Shown piece by piece: positions 1 through 10,676 of a stretch of DNA of 64,000 nt (its first letter is position 1; the number at the start of each line of letters is the position of its first letter). This DNA is from Pocillopora verrucosa (taxonomy: Eukaryota > Cnidaria > Anthozoa > Scleractinia > Pocilloporidae): positions 1,684,501 to 1,748,500 of the forward strand of contig NC_089322.1 of NCBI RefSeq assembly GCF_036669915.1, written 5' to 3'. A program made the position numbers and the translations under genes. Under the pieces are notes generated by a model. It did no database searches and was not told the DNA's origin. It saw only the letters and a program-made list of their open reading frames with translations.

Positions 1-37
1 TTCACACGCTTGCTAACTCCAAAGTTTATCCGTCATG

Positions 38-233
38 TCAGTTCTTCATTCTTCGGCCTCCAAAGCCGTACAGCGTGCGTCCTTGTCGTTTCAGCGCGTA
101 TTCAATGTCCATCTGGCCTCCGTTTTGCGCTCAGCGTGTTCAGTGTATGTCACCGCGTCGCTTATCATGTTTTCGAAGAAACCTTGGAGAACTCTGCGAT
201 ATTCTTCATAAATGAGACCTGAAAGGCGCTTTT
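38..233 (-). pseudogene. Histone H4 pseudogene fragment
   Basis: Read on the minus strand, this begins with a [11 protein letters not shown] stretch and runs through the H4 block ending [11 protein letters not shown], then shifts frame and ends in [14 protein letters not shown]. This corresponds to roughly H4 residues 44-102, the histone-fold helices and C-terminus. Upstream of KKRLSGLI the H4 similarity stops, so the N-terminal tail is absent. One frameshift lies near 95-105, several conserved residues are changed, and the end is extended by RRMKN before a TGA at 38-40. It cannot encode a working histone. A shorter piece of the same relic is at 27850-27925, at the matching edge of the second duplication A copy. 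Identification rests on recognised H4 sequence and is strong. Confidence 0.88.
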
Positions 234-314
234 TATGTTTTATTAACATCCTAATAAACATAGCTGTCACTCTGGAATAAATGAAAGCAATTAAAATGAG
301 CTTAGTATTTTTGG

Positions 315-500
315 TTTTACTCATTGACTCTCACATTTCTTAATTCGTCTTTGAAACCTGCCATTTACTTCTGAAAGATGAGACACATTCGACACGCTAT
401 CATGGATATGCAGTGGAACATGTCTTGGGAAGAAATCAGCCATCTTGCGTAATTTGCAAACCGTCTTCACTTAGTGTCGTTCCACGGGTGGACCACACTA
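315..500 (+). pseudogene. GPCR 3' relic (TM7 and tail)
   Basis: Plus-strand sequence matches the TM7 to C-terminal part of the receptor genes: a decayed NSSLNPVIYCW stretch, then MRHIRHAIMDM, then remnants of the SWN...RSSSVVH tail. An in-frame TGA replaces the Cys-Trp codons after IYF and there are further stops. There is no 5' part. It is a much older copy than the intact genes and is duplicated at 28005-28190. Confidence 0.8.
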
Positions 501-1214
501 TGTGTTCATGGTTAATTAGAACAGAATATGTGAGGGTTATGAATAAGGCTCTGAAAATTGCCGGCATATCTAAGTCACATCTCGGTTGATTAACATTTCA
601 TACTTCACATTTTATTTTTCATGTCACTAAGAAGGACTTGTGCAATGACTGTATACTGAGATGCAATCCGAACCCAAAAAGTATTCTATTTATAACAGCG
701 ACAACACCTGTGGCTTAAATTCGACGTTTTAGCAATTAGGCCAAATATTGCTGCAGATGGTTCAGGTCTGTGCTAAGACGCGGAAATTTCAGATCTTTGT
801 TAAAGGATGAGTTTTTCTTGATTAGCCATGTCGGCTTAGCTTAGACACGGGTTACTCTCGGGTTTTTGTGTTGTAAAAGTATGAAAATAGTATTAACATG
901 TTTAACGAGTCTATTTAGAAAACAAACCTTGTTAAAAAAATTGTTAAAAGTTTCTTTTGAGAGATACTTCTCGACTATAATAAATCATTCAGTACTTGTT
1001 TTAGCGGTGACTTAATTTCGCAGGACTTTAATTTCTCGATTCGGCCAAAACAAGAGGTTATAAATCGTCTACAATCTTTGTCAAAAGTATATATTAGAAG
1101 GAACTGAGTAAATCGAAAATTGTCAAAATACTGATCAGCAGGAACAAAGAATTAATTAACAAGTATAAATAACTTGTCATGACGTTTTACAAGGAGTCAG
1201 ATAAGAATATAATG
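501..1214. other. Non-coding part of duplication A
   Basis: No credible ORF. The stretch is nearly identical to 28180-29085. Parts (about 700-1000) also resemble 20450-20700 upstream of the 20991 receptor, so it is old unit flank. Copy 1 lacks an inverted-repeat segment of about 155 bp present in copy 2 at 28290-28447. Confidence 0.6.
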
Positions 1215-1227
1215 GCACCTGTATGAA

Positions 1228-1510
1228 GCAGCACCGTATTAGCGGTCACCCTGTATTAGGAGGTCAGTTGTTAAAGTGCTGAAAATGGAACCCCTTAGTT
1301 TGTGCAATTTTCACCTCTATCAAGCGGGAGTGACTAGCTTCTAATTTCTCTTTACAGCATCACCCCTGCATCACACATTAAGGTTATGAGAAAAATAGAA
1401 AGCAAATTCTCCTTATCAGTGTCATTGGAAATGTATAGAGATCAGTGTGGAGAATATGCATACTGATATTAGGGGTGTCAAGGGTTAGGCAGTAGCGGTC
1501 ACCCTTTCCT
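1228..1510. repeat. Degenerate minisatellite with a GCGGTCACC core
   Basis: Imperfect repeats of a unit of about 20 bp around TATTAGCGGTCACCCTGTAT. The same block is at 29098-29400, 16190-16320 and 51480-51625. It is interrupted by the MITE at 1328-1484. The 16.2 and 51.5 kb copies lack the MITE. Confidence 0.6.
1328..1484. mobile_element. TTAA-type MITE, 5' truncated
   Basis: This copy matches the complete 172-bp element at 29203-29374 but has lost its first 15 or so bases through a deletion that joins CAAGCGG to GAGTGAC. The right end, GGGGTGTCAAGGG, is kept and is followed by TTAG. It has no coding capacity. Confidence 0.7.
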
Positions 1511-3184
1511 GAGTCCCAACGGCTTGTTGTTACTTTTACATGTCTATGTTGTGATCCATGTTGATTCTGTTCTTTTATTTTGTTGTTGTTTTTTTCTCAT
1601 CGAGATTCTATTTTGATTTTAAAGAGACGACGAAAACCTTGATGCACATAATATCATGTCTCCCAATTCCTTCTTCTTCGAGAACCTTCATAATAACAAC
1701 ATCTCACTAAAGTAAAACCGGCTTTACTATTCAATTTAATCTGTCCGTCTTTCCCACTGCAATTCCTTCATAGATTGTTTCATTAAAATATTGAAGTGAC
1801 CAATAATTTTGGCCATTGGGACATCATTGAGTCTAAATACAATTTCGTATCTCCCATCCCTGTTTACTCTAACGACAGCAAACGTCCAAACAAAGCGCTT
1901 GTTAGCCACACAGAAGATTTCAGCTATTGTTGTGGAAGACACTCGATCACAGATATGCCCGAAATTTAAGCCGTCAATTATCTGTACAAATAAACTTTTC
2001 AACACTTTTATTATGAGACTAATGCTTTCACTACATTTCACTTTATTGATCCATTAACTTGTCTAGAAATTGAAAAGGATTGTCAAATTGATGTCAAAAC
2101 CTATCTGTTATTTGCATCTAAGCGGAAAGAGATAACAAGGAAGAACAAACTTAGTTTCAAAACTCACGGTATTATCAAGAACCACCTGCAAACATGCGCG
2201 GGCTAATCAATAACTCTATAGCCACCTCTGTTATCGTTTTCATAGGCAGTTTCTGCTTCGAATAAGTTTTTACCACAAAAGTGTTGAGGCAAACTAGATG
2301 CTTTTCGTTGTTTGTGTAATTTTCAAGTATGTCGCTTAATCTATCTTCGTTATGAAGCCACTCATTAGCCAATGATTAACATCGATTTTTCTTCCCTCGT
2401 AAATATTAGCTCCTGTTTGTTTTTCTTCCTGACGGCATTACCAGACGCTCGCAATGTGACGCTATACCGTTTTATCGTAGGATCATTTAAATTTTTTAAC
2501 TTCTAATGAAAGAGCTAGAAGTTTATTCCCTTCACTTATGATTATACCTTAGATTCATTTGTTGTTTAGTTGTGAGAATCTTACTATCAATACCATATCC
2601 CCAAATTGCTTGAGAATTTCTTTAAATAACACATTCAAAGGAGTCAAGGCGTTGACTGTATATAATAGGAAGAAGTTCGTTTTCCATTACTAAGGAGTAA
2701 TTTAGGAATTTTGCTTTTGAGGCAGAAGGATGGATGGCACGGGTTTCCTTCTATTTTATTTGAAGCTGGCATCTCATTTAGTTGTCAGTGCTAGTTTTAA
2801 GGGATTCGGCGAAACAGTTGGCAGTCATGAGTAAAATTTACAAGCCAAAGAAGAGACTTTTCCGAAGCTCAAGAGCGCAACCACCGTTACTGGTTTTTAA
2901 TTCTGATCTGAAATTAAGAGCGACAGAAACCTTAATATGAATACTTTTATTTGCATCCATAATTACAATTTCATGATCGATCGATGACAAAGCCAGCTTT
3001 CTAGCTCAAAGTAGCCTCTGCCCTTCCAGTTGTGATTATTCGATATATTGTGTACTTAAAAGTGGAACTATTAAAATTGGCTGCCGGGCCATATCACTAA
3101 GTTTATGTACAATCTTGTTTGTTCCTATTTCACTTTGTCGTAAAGAATTACTGTGTATAGTCTTTGTAAGCCACACAGAGGAGA
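1511..3184. other. 3' flank of a minus-strand GPCR unit, non-coding
   Basis: This is unit flank, nearly identical to 29400-31094. It includes one inverted-type arm (about 1890-2690) that is paired with an opposite arm in the plus-strand units but stands alone here. The short ORFs (for example 1736-2041 minus) recur in other units only because the DNA is duplicated, and they are disrupted elsewhere. No gene is called. Confidence 0.6.
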
Positions 3185-3646
3185 TCAGTTATCAATATGG
3201 ACGACACTCGATGACCGATTGTAGTTTACCCGAAATGGCCGATTGCTGTTCCAGGACATCTTTCGAAGTATGTCCATGATAGCGTGTCGAACGTGTCTCA
3301 TCTTCCAGCAGTAAATGACAGGGTTCAAAGATGAATTTAGATACATGAGGGTCAATGGAATAACAGCCATGCAAATGAGATAGGGCAAATAACAAACCAA
3401 AAACACGAGATATACGTAGAATATGCCAACTGTGGATTTAATGAGTACAGTTAAGTTTTTTATCTCCTCAGACTGAGCTTCGTCTCGTATTTGCACGGAC
3501 TCAATGTGATTCTTCTGCCGTCGTACAGTTTGATATTTCCTGATGTACACCACAAATGTGATAAGAAAACCGAAAGCAGCAATGATTGTACTTATAAGTT
3601 CCCGAGTACTAAGAAGCCCCCAAAATGTCATCAAAGAAATGAACAT
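3185..3646 (-). pseudogene. Minus-type GPCR, 3' half only
   Basis: The frame encodes a receptor from the end of TM4 to the normal C-terminus (153 residues), with TM5, ICL3, TM6 containing CYLP, NPVIYCW in TM7 and the SSSVVHIDN tail. Everything from the start codon through TM4 is missing; the sequence changes abruptly to unrelated DNA upstream of 3646. About 17 codons of the third extracellular loop and early TM7 are also deleted, so the frame runs from CMAVI straight to PLTLMYLN. It cannot form a seven-helix receptor. The same two lesions are in the copy at 31095-31556, so they predate duplication A. Confidence 0.88.
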
Positions 3647-3745
3647 GGACTACAAACAAACGTAGAAACGAAAGAAGCAATTTAATTCTCTTTACATTCT
3701 TTGTATAATATTAAGCCTTGCTACAGCTACAAAAAATAGGCAACA

Positions 3746-4026
3746 TCAACTACACAGGTATACGAAATTACGACGGCGGTAATGTTTCCGCGCGGGATTC
3801 TGGCGGCGGTTCTGCTTTGGTATTCGTGACGTCCTTAGCGCGTTTCCCTGTTTCAATGGGAAAATTGACGCCACTTTGTCTCGAGCCTTCTCCAACAGCT
3901 CCATAGTTTCGCCCACAGTGTTTTTGATTGATTTTAAACTCTCCAGAAGTTCTTCATTCGCATTAGGACTAAATTTATGACCAGATTAAATATCCCGTCC
4001 GTTTGAATCGAACAGCGCATCACCAT
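3746..4026 (-). pseudogene. C-terminal fragment of the decayed Cys-rich gene
   Basis: The minus frame ends ...DSNGRDI, meets a TAA, and then stays open for about 80 codons with an amphipathic, probably coiled-coil segment (ELLESLKSIKNTVGET) and a basic end, to a TGA at 3746-3748. The same arrangement is present in copy 2, split there by the retrotransposon. This copy is cut at 4026, where duplication A ends and the upstream flank of the 4168 receptor begins. Positions 3872-3876 (CACTT) are the unoccupied insertion site of the retrotransposon found in copy 2. Confidence 0.6.
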
Positions 4027-4150
4027 GAAGGTAGCATTTTAGGCAGAAAGTGGAATCAGCTCAAGATTTGCTGCCCAAAATCAGAAGAGACCGTCCACTT
4101 AAAGAATCGCAACACGTTCTGTTTGTCTGGAATAGAGGGTTCCATGTTTC

Positions 4151-4171
4151 ATGAGTGAGTTGATATCATGA
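4151..4171 (+). promoter_or_regulatory. uORF overlapping the GPCR start
   Basis: ATGAGTGAGTTGATATCATG reads as a six-codon uORF (MSELIS) whose TGA overlaps the receptor ATG in the string TCATGA. The same layout occurs at 20974, 44041, 60089 and, inverted, near 44505. In the 9702 and 38408 units the upstream ATG is ATA. Such an overlap could permit termination-reinitiation; this is inference. Confidence 0.5.
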
Positions 4172-5168
4172 ACGAATTATTTTGTAACGAATCTCTGGAT
4201 TATTTTCCCACATACACTGAACTCAAAGATCTTCGTTCGACTTTTATCGCCAACTGTATCTTCAACAATTTTCTTACTTACACCTTCATCATGTTGAATA
4301 TTGTGACAATCTACGCTATACGCAAAACACCGACAATGGCAAAAACTTTGAAAACTCTGCTGCTGAATCTTTCCTGCTCTGATGTTGGTGTTGGTTTGTT
4401 TAGCCAACCATTATACACTTTTTTCCTGGTCAAGTGGTTACAACTGGACAGTATTAACTGTAATACTTACCAAGTGCTGGATATTTCAGGTCTTTTATTC
4501 TTGACTGCTTCGTTCTTTGGTGTTGTGGCTGTAAGTGTAGACAGGTTCTTAGCTGTTCATCTTCATCTCAGATATCAAGAGCTTGTGACTCACATGCTTG
4601 TTGTTGTTGTTGTGATTGGCATATGGGTGTACAGTGCATTTGTTTCTTTCATGACATTGTGGGAGTTGCCTAGTACTCGGGATCTTATTGATTTAGTTGC
4701 TACAGCTTTCAGTTTCATCATCACATTTGTGGTGTACAGCAGGACATATTTAACTGTACGACGGCACCAGAATCATATTCAGTCCATGCAAATACGAAAC
4801 GAAGCTCATTCTGATGAAATAAAAACCTTAATTGTTCTCTTGAAATCCACAGTAGGCATGTTCTACGTATATCTCGTGTTTTAATCTGTTATTTGCCCTA
4901 TTTCATTTGCATGGCTGTTATTCGAATCTATGGCTCGAGTATCGCTTTAAAACATTTTTATTTTTACTCATCGACTCTCCTATTTCTCAATTCATCTTTC
5001 AACCCTATCATTTACTGCTGGAAGATGAGACACGTTCGACACGCTATCGTGAACATACTGCGAAAGACGTTTTGGAACAGCAATCGGCCATTACGAATCA
5101 ACTACAATCGATCTTCGAGTGTCGTGCATATTGTGCGTCTAACGAGGACTGCGCACGGTTGTTTATGA
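4168..5168 (+). pseudogene. Plus-type GPCR, frameshifted in TM6
   Basis: The reading frame from ATG 4168 covers TM1-TM5 and the start of TM6 (238 residues, ending FYVYLVF). It stops because a T run at 4879-4882 has four Ts where intact copies have five. The rest of TM6, TM7 with NPIIYCW and the tail continue in another frame. The tail is altered: a small deletion joins SSSVVHI to an unrelated end that terminates at 5168. DRF and the TM3 cysteine are kept. From TM4 to ICL3 the protein resembles the minus-strand subfamily (WVYSAF, NHIQSMQIRNEA), whereas the N-terminus and TM7 are plus-type, which points to gene conversion. A one-base assembly or sequencing error cannot be ruled out for the frameshift. 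Confidence 0.85.
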
Positions 5169-6129
5169 CAAACGAAGTGGGGAGAAAAAACATTGCACAT
5201 AAACTTAGTGATATGACTCAGCAGCCAAATAATTGTGTATTTAGTCCAGTTTGAACACATAATACATAAAATTATAACAAGTGGAAAGGAAGACGCCAAT
5301 TAAACAGGAAAGCTGGTTTGGTTATCCATGTGTTTCAGCTAATTCTTATTAAACGCGCTCATTGCTTTTTGCCTCAGCCTGGTTAGCTATCCTAAGGAGG
5401 TTAAAACATAACAAAACTGTTTAGGCTCACAACAGTTCATGGCTCAAAGCTTTGATAAGTCATTTTTTATTTAGCTATAAGTTGATAAGAGGGGAATTCC
5501 CTTAAAGCATATTCAAAAACGCTGCTTTAACTCATGAAAAAGCGAGTTTTTATTATCAATATAATCAATTTTTTCCCAAAGAAGCATTACCCTGAGAAGG
5601 AGTGACGTAAAGTCCGCGAAAAGAATTGCTCTTACATCAGTGAGAACAAGCTTTTACGGGCATAGAGTTATAAAGCACCTGTTTGCGCTAATTTTGTTGA
5701 ATGATTATGTTGCAGGTAGAGATCCTGGAGTATTTTTCTTTCAATTTACCACTTTTCACTTTGAAGAGTGACTTTTATTGCTAACATCATTGTGACAATG
5801 TGAACTATTTACAATTAAAAATATTTTCATTGTTATTGCTTTCGTTTGCACAAGTCTAACGATTAACTAGGCTTGTTTGAAAAATAGGTAAAAACAAAAC
5901 AAAACGGAAATAACTTTTGAGTAACTTGTGACCAGTTACGACGTTTAACCGATGATATGGCATATAACCTTTATCTTAAAAGGCTGGATTTTATCGCGAC
6001 AGCTCACTACTCGCGTGACCATGATTATCTAGATAGTTCTTTCTTGGTTTAAGATAATTTGCTGGAAGATTTAAGACATAATTTAAGTGGCTAAAATAGC
6101 GTGTTGGTGTATGCGGTGCTCATCTTAAT
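5169..6129. other. 3' flank of the 4168 receptor
   Basis: Non-coding. Conserved after every plus-strand receptor (10677-11700, 21959-22820, 39384-40610, 46323-47300, 61081-61910). AT-rich with no convincing ORF. Confidence 0.6.
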
Positions 6130-7588
6130 AAACAGTCAACTCCTTAACTCCTTAAAATGTGTAATTTAAAGAAAGTTTAAAGCAAGCAGATAATGACAAC
6201 GACGAAGATGATCAATTTAGTATTGATAGTAAGATGCCCAGAAATAAACAGCAAATAAATACAAGTTGTGATCACGAGTGAAGGGAATAAACCTCCAGCT
6301 CTTACTTTAGAAGTTAAAAACTGAATTAAAAACTGATTCCACGATAAAATGATACAGCGTCACATTTGGAGCATAACGTTTTTTCGTCAGGAAGAGAAGA
6401 AACCGGGAGCACGTATTTAAGAGGGAAAGGAAAATTATTGTTTATCATTGTCTATTGAGTGAACGGAAAACGAAAATGGATTGATTGATATGCTTGAAAA
6501 CTAAACAAACAGCGAAGATAATTTTTTATTCCTTTGGTTACACTTTTGAGATAAAAATTTATTCAAAGCAGAATGCTGCATACGAAGACGAAAACAGAGG
6601 TGGCTGTAGAGTTATTGATTAGCCTGGAGATGTTTTCAGGTGATTTTGCATAATACTAGCTGACCGGGAATTTTATGAGCTTAAAATTAAGTATGTCTTT
6701 CCTTGTAATCTCCTCTCGCTCAGACGCAGTGATAGATAGGTTTTTGAGTTGATTTAACAATTCTTTCCAATTTCTAGACAAGTTAATGGGTTAGTTATGT
6801 AAAATGAAGTCAAAAAATTATTCTCGTAATAAAAGTACTTGAATTTTTTTTTGACAGATAATCGACCGCTTAAATTTCAGGATTATCCATGATGATTACG
6901 TGGTGATCTAAAGATGTCTTCCAAAATCTCGGATATTATTTGTAACAGCGTCGATTTTTCCTAGCTTTAAGGAAAAACGGAGGGGGTTTCAGTTGTCGCT
7001 AACAGAATATAAAGATGAGACTGACTGACCGATCAACTGGCACCCAGGAGGGAGGGGTCATAGGGGTCTTATAGGATTCTTATGGGGGGCTGTGTAAAGA
7101 TTGTTGTGACTCGACCAAGATCCTCTAACACCCCATCTCTCTCCCCACAGGCGATAAATAATGACCAGTCTATGAGAAGGATAAATGACAGATGAACTAT
7201 TTTTAATGGCTTTCTGCTGTAAAAACTCAGATTATACGCATTTACTTCTAACAGCAACGATTACTGCAAAAACTCGTTCAGGAAAAGCGAGATCACTGAT
7301 ACCAAAAGTTCCATAAGTTACATAACTTATTATCGGTTAAGATAATAAAACCAAACATTGCTTATTGTTCAGAATGTATTTTTATCATCTTGAAGGCTTT
7401 TTGATGTTTTATTTATTTCCTAAGGAGGATTTTGGTTATTTCGAGATAAAAGTAACATTATAACCCATAAGACTGTAATATTATTATTACCCCCTCCTGC
7501 CTTGTTGCCTGGTAAGCTTGTAAGAAAGCTAAAAACGACGCTCTTACAAATATCATCCACGGCAAGTTTCTTTAGCGTCCCCCCCCCC

Positions 7589-7629
<41 letters not shown>

Positions 7630-8645
7630 ACCACACACAAATGTCATTTACCCTCCCGAAGGACTGGTTATTATTCATCGTTTGTGGGGGGGGGCGGTCG
7701 GAGTATTTTGGTTGTATCAAGACATTACCCATCATAAGTCCTATCATATTCTTATAACTCGCTCCCTCCCTGTTAGCGTGCCAGTTTTTAATAATCTCCC
7801 TTTATACTCTGTTGACGACGACTGATCCCCACTCTGTTGCCCCCGAAAACCAGGAGAAATCGAGGCTTTTAGAAATATTCTCCGAGATTTTCAAAGGCAT
7901 TTTCAAATTGCCACATAATCATCATAGATGTGCCCAAAATTTAAGCCGTCGATTATCTGAATAAACAAACTTTTGAACACTTTTATTTCGAGACTTATGT
8001 TTTCAATACATTTCATTTTATTGACTTATCAACTTGTCTAGAAATTGCAAAGAGTTGTCATAATGATTCCAAAACCTATCTGTTATTTGCATATAAACAA
8101 AGTACTCAAAACTCCCGCTGTTATAAAGAACCACCGGCAAACATCTGCAGGCTAATCAGTAACTCTATGGCCACCTCTGTTTTCGTTTTCATATGCAGCA
8201 TTCTGCTTCGACTAAGTTTTTCCCTCAAAAGTGTTAAGGCAAACTCGATGCTTTTTGTAGTTTGTTTAATTTTCAAGGACATCGATCAATCCATTTTCGT
8301 TTTGAATCCACTCATTAGCTAATGATTAACATGGATTCTTCTTCCCTCGTAAATACTAGCTCATGTTTATTTTTCTTCTTGAGGGCATTACGAGACGCTC
8401 TCAATGTGACGCTATATCATTTTATCGTATGATCAATTAAAGTTTTTTACTTCTAATGAAAGAGCTGGAAGTTTAATCCCTCCGCTCCTAATCATACCTT
8501 ATATTTATTTGTTGTTTAGTTCTGAGAATCTTACTGTCAATACCATGTCTCCAAATTGATCATCTCTGTCATTCTTATTACCTGTTTGCTTGAGAATTTC
8601 TTCAAATTATACATTAAGGGTGGCCAAAGCGTTGACTGTTTATCA
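6130..8645. repeat. Long inverted repeat, unit 1
   Basis: Left arm about 6130-6960 and right arm about 7855-8645 are reverse complements of one another with many mismatches and small indels; for example AATAAACAGTCAACTCC in the left arm pairs with GCGTTGACTGTTTAT in the right. The 0.9-kb spacer holds the microsatellite at 7579-7640. There is no transposase ORF. Equivalent pairs occur in the other plus-strand units. Confidence 0.7.
7579..7640. repeat. C-run and (CA)n microsatellite
   Basis: Thirteen Cs followed by about 15 CA repeats and an imperfect CA tail. It is absent from equivalent positions in other units. It creates spurious ORFs on both strands. Confidence 0.95.
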
Positions 8646-9135
8646 AAAGGAAGAAGTTCGTTTACACTATCACAAAGTAATTTGAGAATTATGCTTTTGA
8701 GGCAGAAGGATGGATGGAAAAACATTTCCTTCTGTTTTATTTGTAGCTGGCGTGTCACTTAGTTGTCAGTGCTAGTTTTGGCGAGACAGTCGGCAGTTAT
8801 AGGCAAAATTTACGTGAAAAAAAAAGAAACCTTTTCCGAAGCTTAAGTCCGCAACTACCGTTATTGGTTTATTAATTCTGATTTTAAATTGAAAGCGACG
8901 GAATCCTTGATAGGAATAAAAGCATATGTCCTACTGAATCCTTTGCCTTCCCTCCCACCCCAGAAAATAAATACTGACCGTTCCTTTGGTAGGATATATG
9001 ACAGATGAACTATTTTTTAATGGCTTTCTGCTGTAGAAACCCAAATTGTATGCATCTACTTCTAACAGCAACGATTACTGCGAAAACGTATTCGCAAATA
9101 GCGAGAACTGAGTTATTAGAAAGAGTTCCATAGCG
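8646..9135. other. Upstream flank of the 9702 receptor
   Basis: Non-coding unit flank. 8950-9130 is a direct, diverged repeat of 7130-7310 in the same unit (AACAGCAACGATTACTGC motif in both). The same module is upstream of 38408 and 60106 and inverted at about 45060-45300. Confidence 0.55.
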
Positions 9136-9270
9136 GATTGTCATTTACTGTTAAGAGGTGAGACACATTCGACGCACTTTTATGGAAATACCGCAAAACA
9201 TATCTTGGAGAATAAATCAGCCATCTGGCGTAATTTTACAATCGGCGTTCAAGTGTCGTTCATGTTGATA
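9136..9270 (+). pseudogene. GPCR 3' relic upstream of 9702
   Basis: GTCATTTACTG followed by decayed MRHVRHAI, SW..N..P and SSVVH coding sequence shows a relic of TM7 plus tail, with stops and no upstream part. The same relic precedes 38408 (37850-37980) and 60106 (59571-59705) and is inverted at 44930-45062. It travels with the unit, so it predates unit amplification. Confidence 0.75.
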
Positions 9271-9701
9271 TCGGAATAACTCAGGGACGGCGGAGCTAGG
9301 GGCTGGGGAAAGGGAGGCTTTTCAAGGACACATTTTATTTTGTGTTAGTATGAGTATTAACATCTCCAAGATATATGATTAAATCAAGCCTCGGGAGAAA
9401 AGTGTCGATTACAAAATACAATCGAACATCTTGACTGCCTCCATCTGTGAATTAATTTGTCTGACGTAAGTTCTTTCTTTGTCATTGGCTGACATCCCAA
9501 AAACCCATATTGCGAGAGTTTAGAGGACTCCTTTTGTCGAAGTTTATCACTATTGGGAGGAAAGGTAACATTTTAGGCAGAAAGTGGAATCAGCTCAAGA
9601 TTTTCTGCCTAAAATAAGGAGAAACTGTCCTGCTAAAGAATTGCAACACGTTCTGTTTGTCTGGAGTAGATGGTCCTATCTTTTATAAGTGAGATGATAT
9701 C

Positions 9702-10676
9702 ATGAGCGAATTATTTTGTAACGAGTCTTTGGATTATTTTCCCACATACACTGAACTTAAAGATCTTCGTTCGACTTTTATCACCAACTGTATTTTTAAC
9801 AATGTTTTAACTCACACCTCCATCATGTTGAATATTGTAACAATCTACGCCATCCACAAAACTTCGGCAATCGCAAAAACTTTGAAAACTTTGCTGCTGA
9901 GTCTTGCCTTCTCGGATGTTGCTGTTGGTTTGTTTAGCCAACCAGTATACACTTTCTTTCTGGTCAAGTGGTTGCATCTGGAACATATTAACTGTAATAC
10001 TTACCAAGTGCTTAATATTCCTTTTCTTTTATTCTTAGCTGCTTCTTTTCTTGGTGTTGTGGCGGTAGGTGTAGATAGGTTCTTAGCTGTTCATCTTCAT
10101 CTCAGATATCAAGAGCTTGTGACTCACAGGCGTGTTGTTGTTGTGGTGATCGGAAAATGGCTGTGCAGTGCATTTTTTTCTTTGATAACATTGTGGGGGT
10201 TAGCTGGTGCTCAGGAGATTATAAAGTCAGTTATTGCAGCTTTCTGTTTCATTGTCACATTCGTGGTGTACATCAGGATATATTTTACTGTACGACGGCA
10301 CAAGAATCAGATTCATTCTTTGCAAGTACAAGAAGTAGCTCATTCTGATGAAATAAAGAGCTTTATTGTTCTCTTGAAATCCACAGTTGGCATATTCTAC
10401 GTATATCTCGTGTTTTTAATTTGTTATTTGCCTTCTTTTATTTGCATGGCTGTTATTCGAATGTATGGCTCGAGTACCGCTTTAAAACAATTTTCTCTTT
10501 ACTCAATGACTCTCGTATTTATTAATTCGTCTTTGAATCCTGTCATTTACTGCTGGAAGATGAGACACGTTCGACACGCTATCATGAACATACTTCGAAA
10601 GATGTCTTGGAAGAACAATCGGCCATTACGGATAAACTACAATCGATCATCGAGTGTCGTCCATGTTGATAACTGA
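9702..10676 (+). CDS. Class A GPCR, plus subfamily, intact
   Basis: Intronless 324-residue seven-helix receptor for the plasma membrane. TM1 about 26-50, TM2 62-84, TM3 98-122, TM4 144-166, TM5 172-194, TM6 227-250, TM7 262-284. Seen motifs: N-glycosylation site NES at 7-9, DRF at 125-127 instead of DRY, CYLP in TM6, NPVIY at 279-283, and a Ser-rich tail ending SSSVVHVDN. Cys98 at the top of TM3 is present, but the second extracellular loop is only about ten residues and has no cysteine; Cys6 is the conserved alternative partner. TM5 has no proline. Short loop 2, missing TM5 proline and the RYxxLVTxRRV region recall the melanocortin/adenosine (MECA) group; this is inference. No uORF: the upstream ATG is ATA. 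Ligand unknown; a chemosensory role is plausible for a clustered single-exon family. Confidence 0.93.
   Translation: MSELFCNESLDYFPTYTELKDLRSTFITNCIFNNVLTHTSIMLNIVTIYAIHKTSAIAKTLKTLLLSLAFSDVAVGLFSQPVYTFFLVKWLHLEHINCNTYQVLNIPFLLFLAASFLGVVAVGVDRFLAVHLHLRYQELVTHRRVVVVVIGKWLCSAFFSLITLWGLAGAQEIIKSVIAAFCFIVTFVVYIRIYFTVRRHKNQIHSLQVQEVAHSDEIKSFIVLLKSTVGIFYVYLVFLICYLPSFICMAVIRMYGSSTALKQFSLYSMTLVFINSSLNPVIYCWKMRHVRHAIMNILRKMSWKNNRPLRINYNRSSSVVHVDN

Noticed and set aside
7420-7825. ORFs on both strands around 7.4-7.8 kb
   Set aside because: Their length comes from the C-run and CA microsatellite; no domain and absent in other units.
8537-8762. Pair of overlapping ORFs that recur at 45427-45648 and 25207-25464
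   Set aside because: Recurrence is due to duplicated inverted-repeat arm DNA; differences are spread over all codon positions and other units break the frame.
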